Origin: Vicingaceae bacterium
GTDB lineage: Bacteria; Bacteroidota; Bacteroidia; Flavobacteriales_E; Vicingaceae
Reading direction: 5' to 3'
Assembly: GCA_028245195.1 (NCBI GenBank)
Contig: JAOKCF010000011.1
Span: forward strand, 1-57,533
Length of the DNA stretch: 57,533 nt
Made by a program: the position numbers and the translations under genes
Notes under the pieces: generated by a model
Told to the model about the DNA's origin: nothing
What the model saw: only the letters and a program-made list of their open reading frames with translations
Database searches by the model: none
In this document: piece after piece, positions 34,081 to 44,851 of the stretch
Position numbering within the stretch: position 1 is the first letter of the stretch
Layout of the letters: every line of letters starts with the position of its first letter

Positions 34081-34350
34081 TTATTTAATTTCTGCAGTTA
34101 AATTTTGCAATTGAAGAGCTATTAACATTGGCTGCAATTTTTCAGATGTTCCAGCTTTTACACTGCATTTACCATTATGGTGAACAATATAAGCGCATTG
34201 CTCAGCTTGAACTGCTACATGGTCACAAATAGACATTAAGCAAGTAATAACGTGGTCAAATGTATTAAAATCATCGTTATGTAAAATTAATTCACGAAGC
34301 CGAATTACCTGTTCTTTTAACTTTACTTTTTCTAATTCTTTAGTTGACAT
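34081..34350 (-). CDS. clpS: ATP-dependent Clp protease adaptor ClpS
   Basis: 89 residues. LILHNDDFNTFDHVI (Asn25-Asp26-Asp27) is the N-degron-binding motif and His57 in AYIVHHNGKC fits the conserved His. ClpS hands N-end-rule substrates to ClpA or ClpC. The gene starts 3 bases after the stop of the 1836-residue protein and ends one base before the ATG of the protease gene, so all are one transcript. Confidence 0.93.
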   Translation of the reverse strand: MSTKELEKVKLKEQVIRLRELILHNDDFNTFDHVITCLMSICDHVAVQAEQCAYIVHHNGKCSVKAGTSEKLQPMLIALQLQNLTAEIK

Positions 34351-34353
34351 AGC

Positions 34354-37300
34354 CTATTGATTTTTCACTTTAGACGCCTCAGTTAAGGAAATTCTCTTTC
34401 CATTATAGTAAGCCGTTACAAATGCATCTTTTATTGCAGCTGTTATAGTATTCTTTAAATCTGCGGCTTGTAATACACTATTAAACATTCCCGCATTGTA
34501 TCTATACAGACCACTTTCCAATTGAACTACATTCATCCCTTCGTAATTGAACACCCCTTTTTTAACTGGTGCAGAAAACACTCCAACTTGAATTGTATAA
34601 TATAATCCTTCAACTGTTTTCCCGTTAACGACCTCCTCGATATTATCAGAGGTAAACTCGTTGGGTAACGCCTCTTTACTACCTCCAGGTAATTGGGTAA
34701 CTTGCTCTGCAGTAGCTACAGCACTTCTTCCGTTTGAAGAGGTATTTGAGGAACCTGAGCTAATCTTAGGGAAATTAGTCACTGCAGGAGAAGTTGGAGA
34801 TGATCCACTTTCTGCTCTTGCCTTACTAATACTTATTCTTTCACCATTTAAAAAGGCCACAACAAAAGCATCGGGATATCCTATTTTCCTGATTTCATCT
34901 CTGGCAGCAGTAGCTGTATTCAAATTCCCAAAAAGACCTGCGGTATATCTAGTTATTCCTGTACCTGTAGGCTCTGCCATTAATGGTGCAAACCCTTTAA
35001 ATGTATTTGCCAAAATGTCTTTCCTAAATGCTCCAATTTGTACTTTGTAAACAATTCCTTCAGGTAAAACTGTCTTAGTTGGAATTGGATTGTTCTCACT
35101 GTATGCTGCCTCATTTATTTTTAGAGTCACAAAAATCGCTTGTTTTATCTGTCTTGGAATAATATCGATGTTGTCAATTTTAACAGCAGTTTGTTCGTTG
35201 GATACCAAAGCTGGAGAATTTACTTGAGGAGCAGTATTTACTTGTTCTAAATTCGAAGGAGCATCTTTAATTGCGGTTGGTTGCAACGGCTCGCTACTTC
35301 TACTTTCCTCTCGATTACTCTCTGTTGCCAAAGTATTTGTCACAGTTTTGTCATCCGAATCGACATTTCTGTCAACCGTATCATTACCATCAGTAATGGT
35401 AGATGTTTGAACATTGTTAGTTGGTTTTATAGGATTCAATTCATTTGTCTGCTGTCCAGTTTCATCTCCTTCCAATGAACCTGTTGTTTTCTCTAAAGTT
35501 GGTAGTGATTTAGGTAAATCTGCAACATCATTTTCAGATTTAACTTCAGGAACAAATTCAGCACTTAAGAATGCATATTCCTTTCTTTTTCTTTCACTTA
35601 ATTTTGATAAGTAAGATTTATCTTTGTCTAATAGACTTTGAAAAAGGAAGTTTTTAACTTTAATCTGAAGATTAATGGTTTGAATTTTTTCTTCATTTTC
35701 TTTAATCGTATTTTCGATTACTTCTGCAGATTTAATTAAGCGCTGTCTTTCACTATCATCATTCACGACCTTAGCTTTGCTCAATTCAACAAGTGCTTGC
35801 TTTTTAAGCCTATTATTTTCATCTACCAAAGCAAGTGCTTCTTGGTATGCCATCTCTGCAGCTTTTGCTTGAGTTACTAATTGCTGACGATTGTTAGCAA
35901 ATTTTTGAAACGCTTGAGAACTTAATATCAGTTCTTCTCTATCCGCATCAACATCTACTGTATCTAATAACACCTCAAAAGTAGAATTTCCAGGAGCTAA
36001 AACCTGTGAAGCAGCATAGCTATTGACTGATCGTAAACCTACCAGCCCTTCTTTGATTTGGCGTTCACGTTCGTAATACAATGCTGCCTCTTTTAACAGT
36101 TTCTCTCTTTCATTAGTTAAATCTTCTACTAATGCTACAACACTATCTCTAGCTTCACCTTCTTCTGCTCCTTCTACAAAAGACTTTTGTTCTCTAATAT
36201 TTTCATCTATTGTAACTACCTGAGCACTTCTTAGCTCAGCAGCTGCTTTAGCTTTAGGCGCCTCAACTACAGCAAGTATTTCTTCATCTTCAATAACTTG
36301 AATAAAAGGCTCTGCACTTTCCGTGAATACTTCATTTGCACTAGCAGTTAGTGCTTCATTAACAACCATACCTAGTTTAACCAATGCTTCTTGCTGCTTT
36401 TTTAATGCTAATATCTCGTAAACGTATGCTTTTTGTAAATTCACTTCCTTCTGAGAAAGTCTGTCTATTTTATTAACCTCTGAACGAAGAGCAGCAGCAT
36501 CACTGTAGAAATTATCCGCCTCATCAGCTAAAAGCTCAGCCATATCTCTTCCCTCCGTAACGTACCTGTCGTCTATATTGCTAGCCTCATAAATTTTTGC
36601 CTTGTTAAACTGGTATTCGTTTAAATTGAATACCGCAAACTTTTCAGCAGCTTCGATTTGTTTCGCTTCTGACTCCTTTTTTAATTTATTGGCATCCGAA
36701 AAAGCCTTTGTTCGTTCAGCTGGAGTAGGTAAAGTATAGGCTGACTCTTGAGCAATCTTTTGCCTTTTTGCTAACTCACTGGCCTCATAAAGAGCTTTTT
36801 TAGCTTCGATTAACTGAAGTCCACTTTGTGCACTAGTAGGTTGTATTTTTTGATCAAACTTTAAATTTGTAAAGTCATCGTTAACAATGCTTCGTGCGGT
36901 TATATCACTTGCATTAGTAATTGGCGTATTATCTGCAAAAATTTGACCTGATTGTCTTTTGGTTAATTCTAATTCTGCTGCATTCTTAGACTTTTGTTGC
37001 TCATTTATACTTTCCGACAATTGATTCAACTCTAACTTTAAAATTAAACGTTCATTTTCGTCAATTTCAGCTTCATAAGAGTCGTTTATCTCTTTCTTTT
37101 TACCTTTCAAATCATTCAACCAATTATCGTAAACCTCGACTTTAGTGGTTAATTTCAACTCATCATCCGCAACCGCTTCAGCAGTATTGATCTCTGTCAA
37201 GTAATTTGAGTTAATTGCAGTAATTGTTTGATTCTTGTAGGATTTATTTACTACAGACAATTGTTCTTCACTATTTTTACCATTTGTTTGCTGCTGTTTA

Positions 37301-39864
37301 TTCGAGTTACTCTCGATTACGCCTGAATTAGTTGCAATCTCATTTGCGCTTGCTTCCTGCTCATCTAGTGAATTACCTTCCAACGAAGCGTACATTTTAT
37401 TTTCCGGGTCATATGCCAATTCGTCTTCATCTCGGTATTTTTTTAATTGACTAAATAATTTATTTTTTTCTTCTTCTGAAACTTGAACTAACTCATTGTT
37501 GCCTGCACTTAGACTGCCTGACGCAGCTAATAGTTGTGCTTTCTCCATTACCAATGACATCTTCATTAACTTAGATCCAACCAAATTTTTATTGAGAATT
37601 CCAGATTGATACTCTAAATCTTTTAAATCCAATTCTAAATTCTCTATGCTTTTTGACAATTCCTCTTTTTCGCTCCCTCTAGCATTGTCCTCTTTTTTCT
37701 TTAGTGCGCTCAACTGACTTTCTAAATCACTCTTTTCTTGTGAAAAAGCTGAAGATTTAGATGAAAAATCATTGATTCTCTTTTGAGCCAAAGAATTCCT
37801 TTCAGCAATATCGTTTAACGAAGCTGAAATAACATCTTCCAAATTTTTACTGCTATCAGACTTTAATTCACTAAGAATGTTTGATGCTGCTTGTAAATCA
37901 TTCTCTCCAATAGCCCTATTTATCTCAGATTCTGATGTTTCAATTGCTTCAAGATTACTTAGGTCATCGTTAATTGAAGCTTCTAATTCTTGTGCCAATT
38001 GAGCACTAAAAGAAGATTTTAATGCTTTCTCTCCAGCTTCTTTTCTTTTTGACTGAACTTCTGCTGTCTGAGAACCTTTGTCTTCCATTGCGGCAGCTTC
38101 ATCAAAAAGCACGGTTGCTTCCTGCTCTAGCTCTATTGCAGTGGAATATTGAAGGCCAATTGCATTTTGCTTAGCATCGATTACCCTATTCTTCTCAGCT
38201 TTAAAAGCAGTTAACTCTTCTTCAATACTTGCAACTGATAAATTGGAGTTAGATGATGGTTCTTTAGAATCATTGTTTTCTGCAACCTTATTGCTTTCTT
38301 CTTCATCCAAACCCGTTCCTATCTCCCTATTTGACGTACTTCCTTTTTCCGATGTATTTACTCGACTATTCGCATTAGCTTTTGCATTAGCTTGAAGCGC
38401 AGCTAGGTTATTAGAATTGTAATTAACTTCTAAATTAGCTTTTAGCTTTATTAATAATGAAGATATTCTTGGACCAGACGATTTAGCCAGGTTAGCCGAT
38501 GCGGTTCCATCAAAAATATTTTTAATTACCAATTGCTGCTCATCTCCGACTCCTACTAGTCTCAACTCTTGACCTAACACTTCAAATTCATCCTGCTTGG
38601 GTATAATTACAACTCCAGTATGAATTGGATCTACCTCATTAGTCTCAACATTGAATTGATACTCTCCTCCATTTTTTGCAATTTCTATTGAATAATTACC
38701 CTTTTCATCTGTCTCATAGACTCCAACAGTTTCTTGTGTTGCTTTATCTATTACTGTAATTTTTGCCTTCCTTTCCCCTGTATTATTTTCTGCAATAAAA
38801 GTTCCAGATATAATAGATAGATCTGCAGGAGCTCTTTCAATTAATACCTTATAAACCGTTACCTCTCCAAATTCATTCACCCTGTTTGATGCAAAATAAG
38901 CTGCAACCTCTTCTTGATCGGTTACAAACATAAAATCATCGTCTGCAGAATTAAAAGCAAAATCTAAATTCTCAGGCTCGCTCCATTGACCCGTAGCATC
39001 ATCTAAAACACTTCTAAAAAGATCATATCCTCCCATACTTGTATGACCTTTCGAAGCAAAATAAAGTGTTCTCCCGTCTGGTTTTATGTACGCGTAATCT
39101 TCATCATACGGAGTATTTATTGAGTTTCCGAGACTTACTCCTTCACTCCACTCTCCATTACCCAATTTAATTGCCTTGTAAATGTCTTTCCCATTTTCTC
39201 CTTTTTTCCCATAAGAAGAATAATAGATTTGTTTCGCATTGCTAGGCAGAAAAACTACAGATTTGTCATTTGTTTTTTTATCATACTTACTCTTAAACTG
39301 CTCAGGAAGAGCTAAAATTTTACCCCCAATTGCATTTTCATCATATATTCTGTAAAAATCTTTCTCTGCTATACTTTGCCTTTCGATCACTTGAACCTCA
39401 TTGAGTTTTGTCAGCAAATTTCTACCATTCTTACACATTTCAATTTGACGGTCAACGTTATATTTCTCTTTTTGATCACTGCTTGCCTTATTTTTAAACT
39501 TACTGTACAGCTTTACCGCTTGGGCAAAATCATAATTCAAATGATAAGCTCTCCCCAAATAGAAATAAGCCAATGGGTCTACATTGGCTTTAGAAGCAGC
39601 AAAACTTAAGTACTTCATCGATTTAGTTTTATCTGCTTCTGTTTGAAGCACACAAGCACCAAATCTATAATTATATGTAAGATCTTTAGGGTATAGACTT
39701 AACAGCTGAGCATACATAAGTTTCGCTTCCTTATAGTTTTCAGCTACAAATAGCTCATTTGCCTTAGCTTTTAGCTCATCCTCAGTACCAATAGATCCTT
39801 GCGCACCGAGACTTATAGCTATGACTATTATACATGTGAGACTAAAGAATAAATTCTTTTTCAT
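34354..39864 (-). CDS. 1836-residue exported TPR/PD40/coiled-coil/SPOR protein
   Basis: Signal peptide 1-20. Residues about 27-150 are TPR-like (AKANELFVAENYKEAKLMYA). About 195-340 form WD40-like PD40 blades (YYSSYGKKGENGKDIYKAI, GRTLYFASKGH). About 345-410 match a carboxypeptidase-regulatory-like domain. About 548-1425 is a long Ala/Glu/Lys/Gln-rich coiled coil; about 1440-1590 a Thr/Asn/Ser linker. Two SPOR-like repeats end it, starting near 1606 (YKVQIGAF) and 1755 (YTIQVGVF), each closing with DAF-V-A and NG-RIS. SPOR domains bind peptidoglycan stripped of stem peptides. This suggests a periplasmic or outer-membrane scaffold tied to the cell wall. Exact function unknown. Confidence 0.85.
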   Translation of the reverse strand: MKKNLFFSLTCIIVIAISLGAQGSIGTEDELKAKANELFVAENYKEAKLMYAQLLSLYPKDLTYNYRFGACVLQTEADKTKSMKYLSFAASKANVDPLAYFYLGRAYHLNYDFAQAVKLYSKFKNKASSDQKEKYNVDRQIEMCKNGRNLLTKLNEVQVIERQSIAEKDFYRIYDENAIGGKILALPEQFKSKYDKKTNDKSVVFLPSNAKQIYYSSYGKKGENGKDIYKAIKLGNGEWSEGVSLGNSINTPYDEDYAYIKPDGRTLYFASKGHTSMGGYDLFRSVLDDATGQWSEPENLDFAFNSADDDFMFVTDQEEVAAYFASNRVNEFGEVTVYKVLIERAPADLSIISGTFIAENNTGERKAKITVIDKATQETVGVYETDEKGNYSIEIAKNGGEYQFNVETNEVDPIHTGVVIIPKQDEFEVLGQELRLVGVGDEQQLVIKNIFDGTASANLAKSSGPRISSLLIKLKANLEVNYNSNNLAALQANAKANANSRVNTSEKGSTSNREIGTGLDEEESNKVAENNDSKEPSSNSNLSVASIEEELTAFKAEKNRVIDAKQNAIGLQYSTAIELEQEATVLFDEAAAMEDKGSQTAEVQSKRKEAGEKALKSSFSAQLAQELEASINDDLSNLEAIETSESEINRAIGENDLQAASNILSELKSDSSKNLEDVISASLNDIAERNSLAQKRINDFSSKSSAFSQEKSDLESQLSALKKKEDNARGSEKEELSKSIENLELDLKDLEYQSGILNKNLVGSKLMKMSLVMEKAQLLAASGSLSAGNNELVQVSEEEKNKLFSQLKKYRDEDELAYDPENKMYASLEGNSLDEQEASANEIATNSGVIESNSNKQQQTNGKNSEEQLSVVNKSYKNQTITAINSNYLTEINTAEAVADDELKLTTKVEVYDNWLNDLKGKKKEINDSYEAEIDENERLILKLELNQLSESINEQQKSKNAAELELTKRQSGQIFADNTPITNASDITARSIVNDDFTNLKFDQKIQPTSAQSGLQLIEAKKALYEASELAKRQKIAQESAYTLPTPAERTKAFSDANKLKKESEAKQIEAAEKFAVFNLNEYQFNKAKIYEASNIDDRYVTEGRDMAELLADEADNFYSDAAALRSEVNKIDRLSQKEVNLQKAYVYEILALKKQQEALVKLGMVVNEALTASANEVFTESAEPFIQVIEDEEILAVVEAPKAKAAAELRSAQVVTIDENIREQKSFVEGAEEGEARDSVVALVEDLTNEREKLLKEAALYYERERQIKEGLVGLRSVNSYAASQVLAPGNSTFEVLLDTVDVDADREELILSSQAFQKFANNRQQLVTQAKAAEMAYQEALALVDENNRLKKQALVELSKAKVVNDDSERQRLIKSAEVIENTIKENEEKIQTINLQIKVKNFLFQSLLDKDKSYLSKLSERKRKEYAFLSAEFVPEVKSENDVADLPKSLPTLEKTTGSLEGDETGQQTNELNPIKPTNNVQTSTITDGNDTVDRNVDSDDKTVTNTLATESNREESRSSEPLQPTAIKDAPSNLEQVNTAPQVNSPALVSNEQTAVKIDNIDIIPRQIKQAIFVTLKINEAAYSENNPIPTKTVLPEGIVYKVQIGAFRKDILANTFKGFAPLMAEPTGTGITRYTAGLFGNLNTATAARDEIRKIGYPDAFVVAFLNGERISISKARAESGSSPTSPAVTNFPKISSGSSNTSSNGRSAVATAEQVTQLPGGSKEALPNEFTSDNIEEVVNGKTVEGLYYTIQVGVFSAPVKKGVFNYEGMNVVQLESGLYRYNAGMFNSVLQAADLKNTITAAIKDAFVTAYYNGKRISLTEASKVKNQ

Positions 39865-39971
39865 CTATTTTTTTTCAAAGTTCATTATATACAAAGATTG
39901 CAAGTTCATTGAATTATAAATGCACTAACCCATTTAATGGTTAACAACATCTTGTGAATAAAGATTATAAG

Positions 39972-42900
39972 TTATAAATCACTTTCAAAGTCTCGTTTAA
40001 AATCACGCACATCTTTTTCCAACCCAAACATATAGGTAAATGCTTGCTCCCCTTTTTTAGCATCATACTTTCTGTCGTCACGTTTCATTTCCTTAATCTG
40101 AGTATTAAACTCCTCATTACTAGAAATTACCTTCATTAAATTTCTTCTATATGAAAAGAAGTACCAAGTCTTTGCATCTACTTCCAAGTAAATATTTACA
40201 ATGTCGCCACTTCTCTTTTTAGTTATCATAATACCTCCATTAACATATTTATTAATTTCGAATTTTCCTGAATTACTTAATCCCAAAGGCCCAAAAGACT
40301 TAAAGGTATTAAGCTCTTCATTCCATTTAAACTTGACTTCATTAAACACAAGTCGTTTGTTTAACTCTTCAGGAAGTCTTCTAATCTTGCCATTTAAACT
40401 CAATTGAGATACAACCTCATCTGCTCTCTCAGTGCCTATAATTTCTTTCAATCCTTTTGTATAAGTTGATTTACTGAAATCTACAGGATTTAAGTAAATG
40501 TTTTCATTAATATTTTCAACGAGTTTCTTCATCAAGTTGTCATTGAAAAAGAAATCAATTATCATCATCATATCTAAAACTGCCCCATTATCTTCCAAGG
40601 TGTAATTTATATTACCCGCACCATCAAATTTCACATTGCCCGTTCGAGCTCCTATGTCTAACTTACCTTCAGCATATACTTTACAGGCCTCAGTATTTAA
40701 ACTTATATAACTACCTGAAAGACTTTGTTCAACAATTTTATTCTTTTGACCAACTCTGTATTCCTTACTTTCCTTGTGATAGTGCAAGAAACCTAACGCT
40801 TCAATAAGGGGAATATCAGAATAGTTAACTCGTTTAGCTAAAAACCCTGGATAAAGGAATGTGGAATCTATATTCAAATTAATTCCAGTAGCAATGAATG
40901 CTCCGGTTGAATCTCTAAGGTTTGTATCAATAGGAATGTAGATATTATTCGGGTCAATCTCAGATTCAAAATCTATCCACCTCTTTTCTAAACTGGCGCA
41001 ATCATGGTTAATTTGAGCAACACCGTCAAAAACCAAAAATTGCTTGCTCCCAAAAAGCTTTACGCCTCCATCAAAAGCGAAATATGAACTTAAAACAAAG
41101 TTTGATGAATCTGAAATTTTACCAGAGCCCAACGTTTGACCGCTTTCGTCTACCGTAATATTATACATGTAGATGGTTTGAACTAAATTGGTCTCATCCA
41201 CATAGTCAATCTTACCGCTAGAAACATAGTCCTTACGGCCTTTAATTTGAGTGTTTGCTTCGTAAACTTCGTGAAACTCGGTAATACTGTTAGTAACAAT
41301 CCTCGAATTTTTCAATGGATCCATTTTTGCATCTTTTCGAATGATCAATTCTCCACTATCCGGATATATCCTAGCATCAGCAGAATTTAGGTAAGCCACT
41401 TTGTGAGCTGAAATTGTATGTCTTCTGGAGTCGTACTGCGCCATTGGAGAAAAGAAGAACAAACTGTCCTGACCAGAATGAGTGGAAACAAATTTAGATC
41501 CCTCAAGTTTCACATCTGCTGCAACTTGCGTCGAACTGGAACTTGAAAGTTCAATGACACCATTATCCATATACCATTTAAACTCATCCATATAACACAA
41601 GTACTTATTAACAGGGAAGAAGATTGGCTCTTTTTTTCCATTTGCTTTAAAACTTACAGATCGTTCAGTATAATCTGCATGCGCTTTCACGTTCTTCGTT
41701 TCCAATGCAAACTCTTCATCCTCCGCATTATCATTTTTTAATTGAAAATCAGAGGTGTCGGCATCAAAAGTATTGTACTTAAATACCATTTGATTAGAGA
41801 ACAAATCTGCCCGAGAAAAATGGTAAATTCCGTCTGCTCTCATTTCATTGATCCCGCATGCGGATGTACCTTCAAAATTATCGCGCTCATCATACAGCAC
41901 CATGGGAGATTCGGTTGTTGTTGCATACATTACGTCTTTTTTAGGTAACCAACGCATATCCGTTTTTTGAGCTTTTGCCGGTGGATATTGTACTCCATTC
42001 TTTTGCTTGTCAACAAAGTATTCACTCGCATTCGTTTTCATGGAATCAGGGTAAAACATAAAATCATCCGAATATGTAGTTGAAGTAATGTATTCAAGCT
42101 TTCCATCTCCTCTTAATCCTTGATTACTCAATTTAATGTCATTGTAGAATGTCCCCTTGTCCTTATACATGGCCATACCTTCAGGTCGAGTAGCTCGAAT
42201 AAAACCTAAAGAAAAATCCTCTTGCAGGGTAAGGTTTTCTTTGAATTCAGAAAAAATATCTGAAGATGCAAAAGTGCCTCCAAATACCAATTGGTCGTTG
42301 CTAAAACTGTTTAAGTCTTTAATTGTAAAAGGCTCTAATTCAAAATAAAATTGCCCTCGATCATATACTGGACCAAGCGCATTCCCTCTATCATAATACA
42401 CGTAAGAGTTTCCTTTCGAGTTAAAAATCGGATAACCAGGAAAATCTTTAATTCCCGATTTATTACCAAAATTGTCTATCAATAAATCCCCATTTACACC
42501 TTCAATTACTGTTTTAACAGGTTTAAATACAGGGTTACCAAATGCATCTAATTCAGAAGTTTCCGCCTTAAGACGCAAGGAGTCCACGTTGGTTAGGTTA
42601 ATTTTAAAATTCTCATAATCAAATGAGAATTCTTTACCATAAAAATCAAAACGCCCTGCTTTCACCAAGCCCGCAAATTCGAAATATCTATTTCGTTTCA
42701 TTTTAATTACACCATTTGCCGGAACTATCACCACTTTTTGAGAATCACTTAATACAACACCAGGCACGCCATAAATGGTCAAGTCGAAATTTAGGAGGTT
42801 CAATTTTGCATTTTTATCTCCCTCCACTTTAGAGTTTACATTTATAACGTCATAATCCACTTTTCTGCGACTAGCCAAAACATATTCAAACAACTTATCT

Positions 42901-44438
42901 TTCACAAAAACCTTATCGGCATCAAAATCAAACCCCAACAGACCCCAATTCGAATACTGTATAACCATATTTTGAAGGTCACGGGGGTCCATGTTGAGCC
43001 TTCTTGCTAACTCCATAAATGAAATTACTTTTAGGTCCTCGCTTTTCGCCATGCCGTAAATTGTCGTTAGTGGATTTTTATTCGCAGAACTCCCTCCTCC
43101 AAGCTGATCAAATAGCTCTTCTTTAAAGTAATTTGCTGAAGTAAATCGTGCATCTGTCTTATTACTCCCCAATAGTTTCGTAAACTCTAATATGGGTTCG
43201 TCTGTTTTCCATATCAACACCTCAAAATCCATGTCAATATTATGAAAGCTATTATAATATGGAGTTTTTGCAACACCTTCGCCGTTCTTGTATAAAGTAA
43301 CGGTCTTTTCTTCGAAAAGGTATTTAAAATCTAATCCTGGATGATAAATAGAGTCCTGATGAAGGTAAATGTTCACACCTGAATTAGTAGAAGTAATTCT
43401 ATCTTTTCGAATGGAGAAACTCTCAGAAAAGGCCCTCATGAATATAGTATCATTTCTTGTAAATTCAACAATGGCATCTTGAAACTCATCTCCCTTACCA
43501 AGTAATTTTGAGCCCACCATTGAAATACCTCCATCAAAGTTAACCCCAGGTGCCAAGTTCTGTATCTGTATTCTTTTGTCGTATGAATCAAATCGAGGGT
43601 GAGTAGAACGCTCCTCCGTCATATTCGCCAACACTTTATCAGTCAACTTGCCAGAAAGGGGAATATCAAAATAAAAAGAATTGTAGAACGTTACGGAATC
43701 TGCCTCATAAGTTGAAGATTTAAAGTTTGCTGCATAGTTCCAAAGGTCCGCATAAACATCTTTTGAATCGAAGCCGGCTTTCTTCCACAACACTTTACCA
43801 CCGGTTCCTATCCACGAATTGGTGGTTGGATAATAAGCTCCTTTTGTATTATAAATAATCATGGAGTCTCGCTTTGCAAAGCAAATGAGATCCAATTTAT
43901 CAAAGGTAATTTTTGGCAAACTATCGTATGCAAACCTATAATTACTATTGTTGGCTGACCAAATTGTACTTGCTGAGCCATACATTACATTTTCCCGAAA
44001 CAATCCATTACAGAAATCTAAGAATTGTGTAAACTTTCTTGATTTACGGTCTTGAAGTAATTCTAATAAAATTCCTTGCCAAGATTGAAAACTTTCGTGT
44101 GTTTGGTTAGAATCTACCACGAAACTCCCAACTGTGTAGAGGTAATTCATAAAATCGGGAAATGCCCGTAACTTCTTCTTTAACATGATATTAGAAACAT
44201 CATATACTCCTTCACGTTGTGTATCAGAAAAGTATCCTCCGTACCAAACTACTTTAAATTGTTTCATGAAGTCTTTACCCTCTTTACGGGCATTTGATAA
44301 ATAGTCTTCCATTTCATTGAAGAAAGCAATAGAATCAGAAGAAAACTTATCTAGAGTTTGGGCTGATAAATTTGCTGAACTACAGATAAACACTGCTATT
44401 AAAAGTGTTTTTAAAAGTAACTTATAGGAACGCTTCAT
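39972..44438 (-). CDS. 1488-residue exported protein of unknown function
   Basis: Signal peptide 1-26 (ending NLSAQ). Residues about 30-260 are mainly helical and mixed; from about 280 to the end it is beta-rich with many short F/Y-D-G-x turns, repeated statements of the type FDGxAxINY, GKLDIGARTGNVKF and an overall look of stacked beta-strands (beta-helix or OstA-like). It has no anchor or sorting signal at the C-terminus (RDFKRDFESDL). I recognise it only as a large conserved Bacteroidota hypothetical. It lies 107 bases before the SPOR protein gene and the two may be one transcript. Confidence 0.8.
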   Translation of the reverse strand: MKRSYKLLLKTLLIAVFICSSANLSAQTLDKFSSDSIAFFNEMEDYLSNARKEGKDFMKQFKVVWYGGYFSDTQREGVYDVSNIMLKKKLRAFPDFMNYLYTVGSFVVDSNQTHESFQSWQGILLELLQDRKSRKFTQFLDFCNGLFRENVMYGSASTIWSANNSNYRFAYDSLPKITFDKLDLICFAKRDSMIIYNTKGAYYPTTNSWIGTGGKVLWKKAGFDSKDVYADLWNYAANFKSSTYEADSVTFYNSFYFDIPLSGKLTDKVLANMTEERSTHPRFDSYDKRIQIQNLAPGVNFDGGISMVGSKLLGKGDEFQDAIVEFTRNDTIFMRAFSESFSIRKDRITSTNSGVNIYLHQDSIYHPGLDFKYLFEEKTVTLYKNGEGVAKTPYYNSFHNIDMDFEVLIWKTDEPILEFTKLLGSNKTDARFTSANYFKEELFDQLGGGSSANKNPLTTIYGMAKSEDLKVISFMELARRLNMDPRDLQNMVIQYSNWGLLGFDFDADKVFVKDKLFEYVLASRRKVDYDVINVNSKVEGDKNAKLNLLNFDLTIYGVPGVVLSDSQKVVIVPANGVIKMKRNRYFEFAGLVKAGRFDFYGKEFSFDYENFKINLTNVDSLRLKAETSELDAFGNPVFKPVKTVIEGVNGDLLIDNFGNKSGIKDFPGYPIFNSKGNSYVYYDRGNALGPVYDRGQFYFELEPFTIKDLNSFSNDQLVFGGTFASSDIFSEFKENLTLQEDFSLGFIRATRPEGMAMYKDKGTFYNDIKLSNQGLRGDGKLEYITSTTYSDDFMFYPDSMKTNASEYFVDKQKNGVQYPPAKAQKTDMRWLPKKDVMYATTTESPMVLYDERDNFEGTSACGINEMRADGIYHFSRADLFSNQMVFKYNTFDADTSDFQLKNDNAEDEEFALETKNVKAHADYTERSVSFKANGKKEPIFFPVNKYLCYMDEFKWYMDNGVIELSSSSSTQVAADVKLEGSKFVSTHSGQDSLFFFSPMAQYDSRRHTISAHKVAYLNSADARIYPDSGELIIRKDAKMDPLKNSRIVTNSITEFHEVYEANTQIKGRKDYVSSGKIDYVDETNLVQTIYMYNITVDESGQTLGSGKISDSSNFVLSSYFAFDGGVKLFGSKQFLVFDGVAQINHDCASLEKRWIDFESEIDPNNIYIPIDTNLRDSTGAFIATGINLNIDSTFLYPGFLAKRVNYSDIPLIEALGFLHYHKESKEYRVGQKNKIVEQSLSGSYISLNTEACKVYAEGKLDIGARTGNVKFDGAGNINYTLEDNGAVLDMMMIIDFFFNDNLMKKLVENINENIYLNPVDFSKSTYTKGLKEIIGTERADEVVSQLSLNGKIRRLPEELNKRLVFNEVKFKWNEELNTFKSFGPLGLSNSGKFEINKYVNGGIMITKKRSGDIVNIYLEVDAKTWYFFSYRRNLMKVISSNEEFNTQIKEMKRDDRKYDAKKGEQAFTYMFGLEKDVRDFKRDFESDL

Positions 44439-44695
44439 AAATGATATTTGATAGTAAAGTAAGTCATTTAAATAGAGTCATCAAAACCTATTCAAAAAGA
44501 GAACAAAGCATTTATAAACGGTTTATTAAAACCCGTGCCAAATTGATATAGAAAAACAAACAAGCAGATTAATTATAGAATTACAGTAAAAACATCAACT
44601 AGAGCAACAATAAATCACTTGCAAGACACTAAAAATGCGGAAGAAAGCAAACAGAAATTAGAATTAAAGAGTATGATTTTCAATACCCCCTTCTT
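44439..44695. other. Intergenic region, 257 bases
   Basis: No gene, RNA or clear hairpin is seen. It must hold the promoter of the 1488-residue gene, but no full TTTG/TAnnTTTG pair stands out. Confidence 0.5.
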
Positions 44696-44851
44696 TTACA
44701 ATGAACCCGTAGTAATTAATTTATGTAATTTGATGCTGAAGAGAATAACTACAAATATTATAGCTAACCACTTTTTCCACGTATAACTTTTAAGGTCATC
44801 CAAAAAGAGAAAAAAAAGAGACCTAAAGCCATCGTGCTTCTTCTTAGCCAT
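44696..44851 (-). CDS. 51-residue single-helix membrane protein
   Basis: The ATG at 44851 overlaps the end of prmA by 8 bases in another frame. The product has a basic start (MAKKKHDGF), one amphipathic then one hydrophobic segment (WLAIIFVVILFSI) and ends HKLITTGSL. No family is recognised. The overlapping start indicates translational coupling and supports the gene being real. Confidence 0.6.
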   Translation of the reverse strand: MAKKKHDGFRSLFFLFLDDLKSYTWKKWLAIIFVVILFSIKLHKLITTGSL

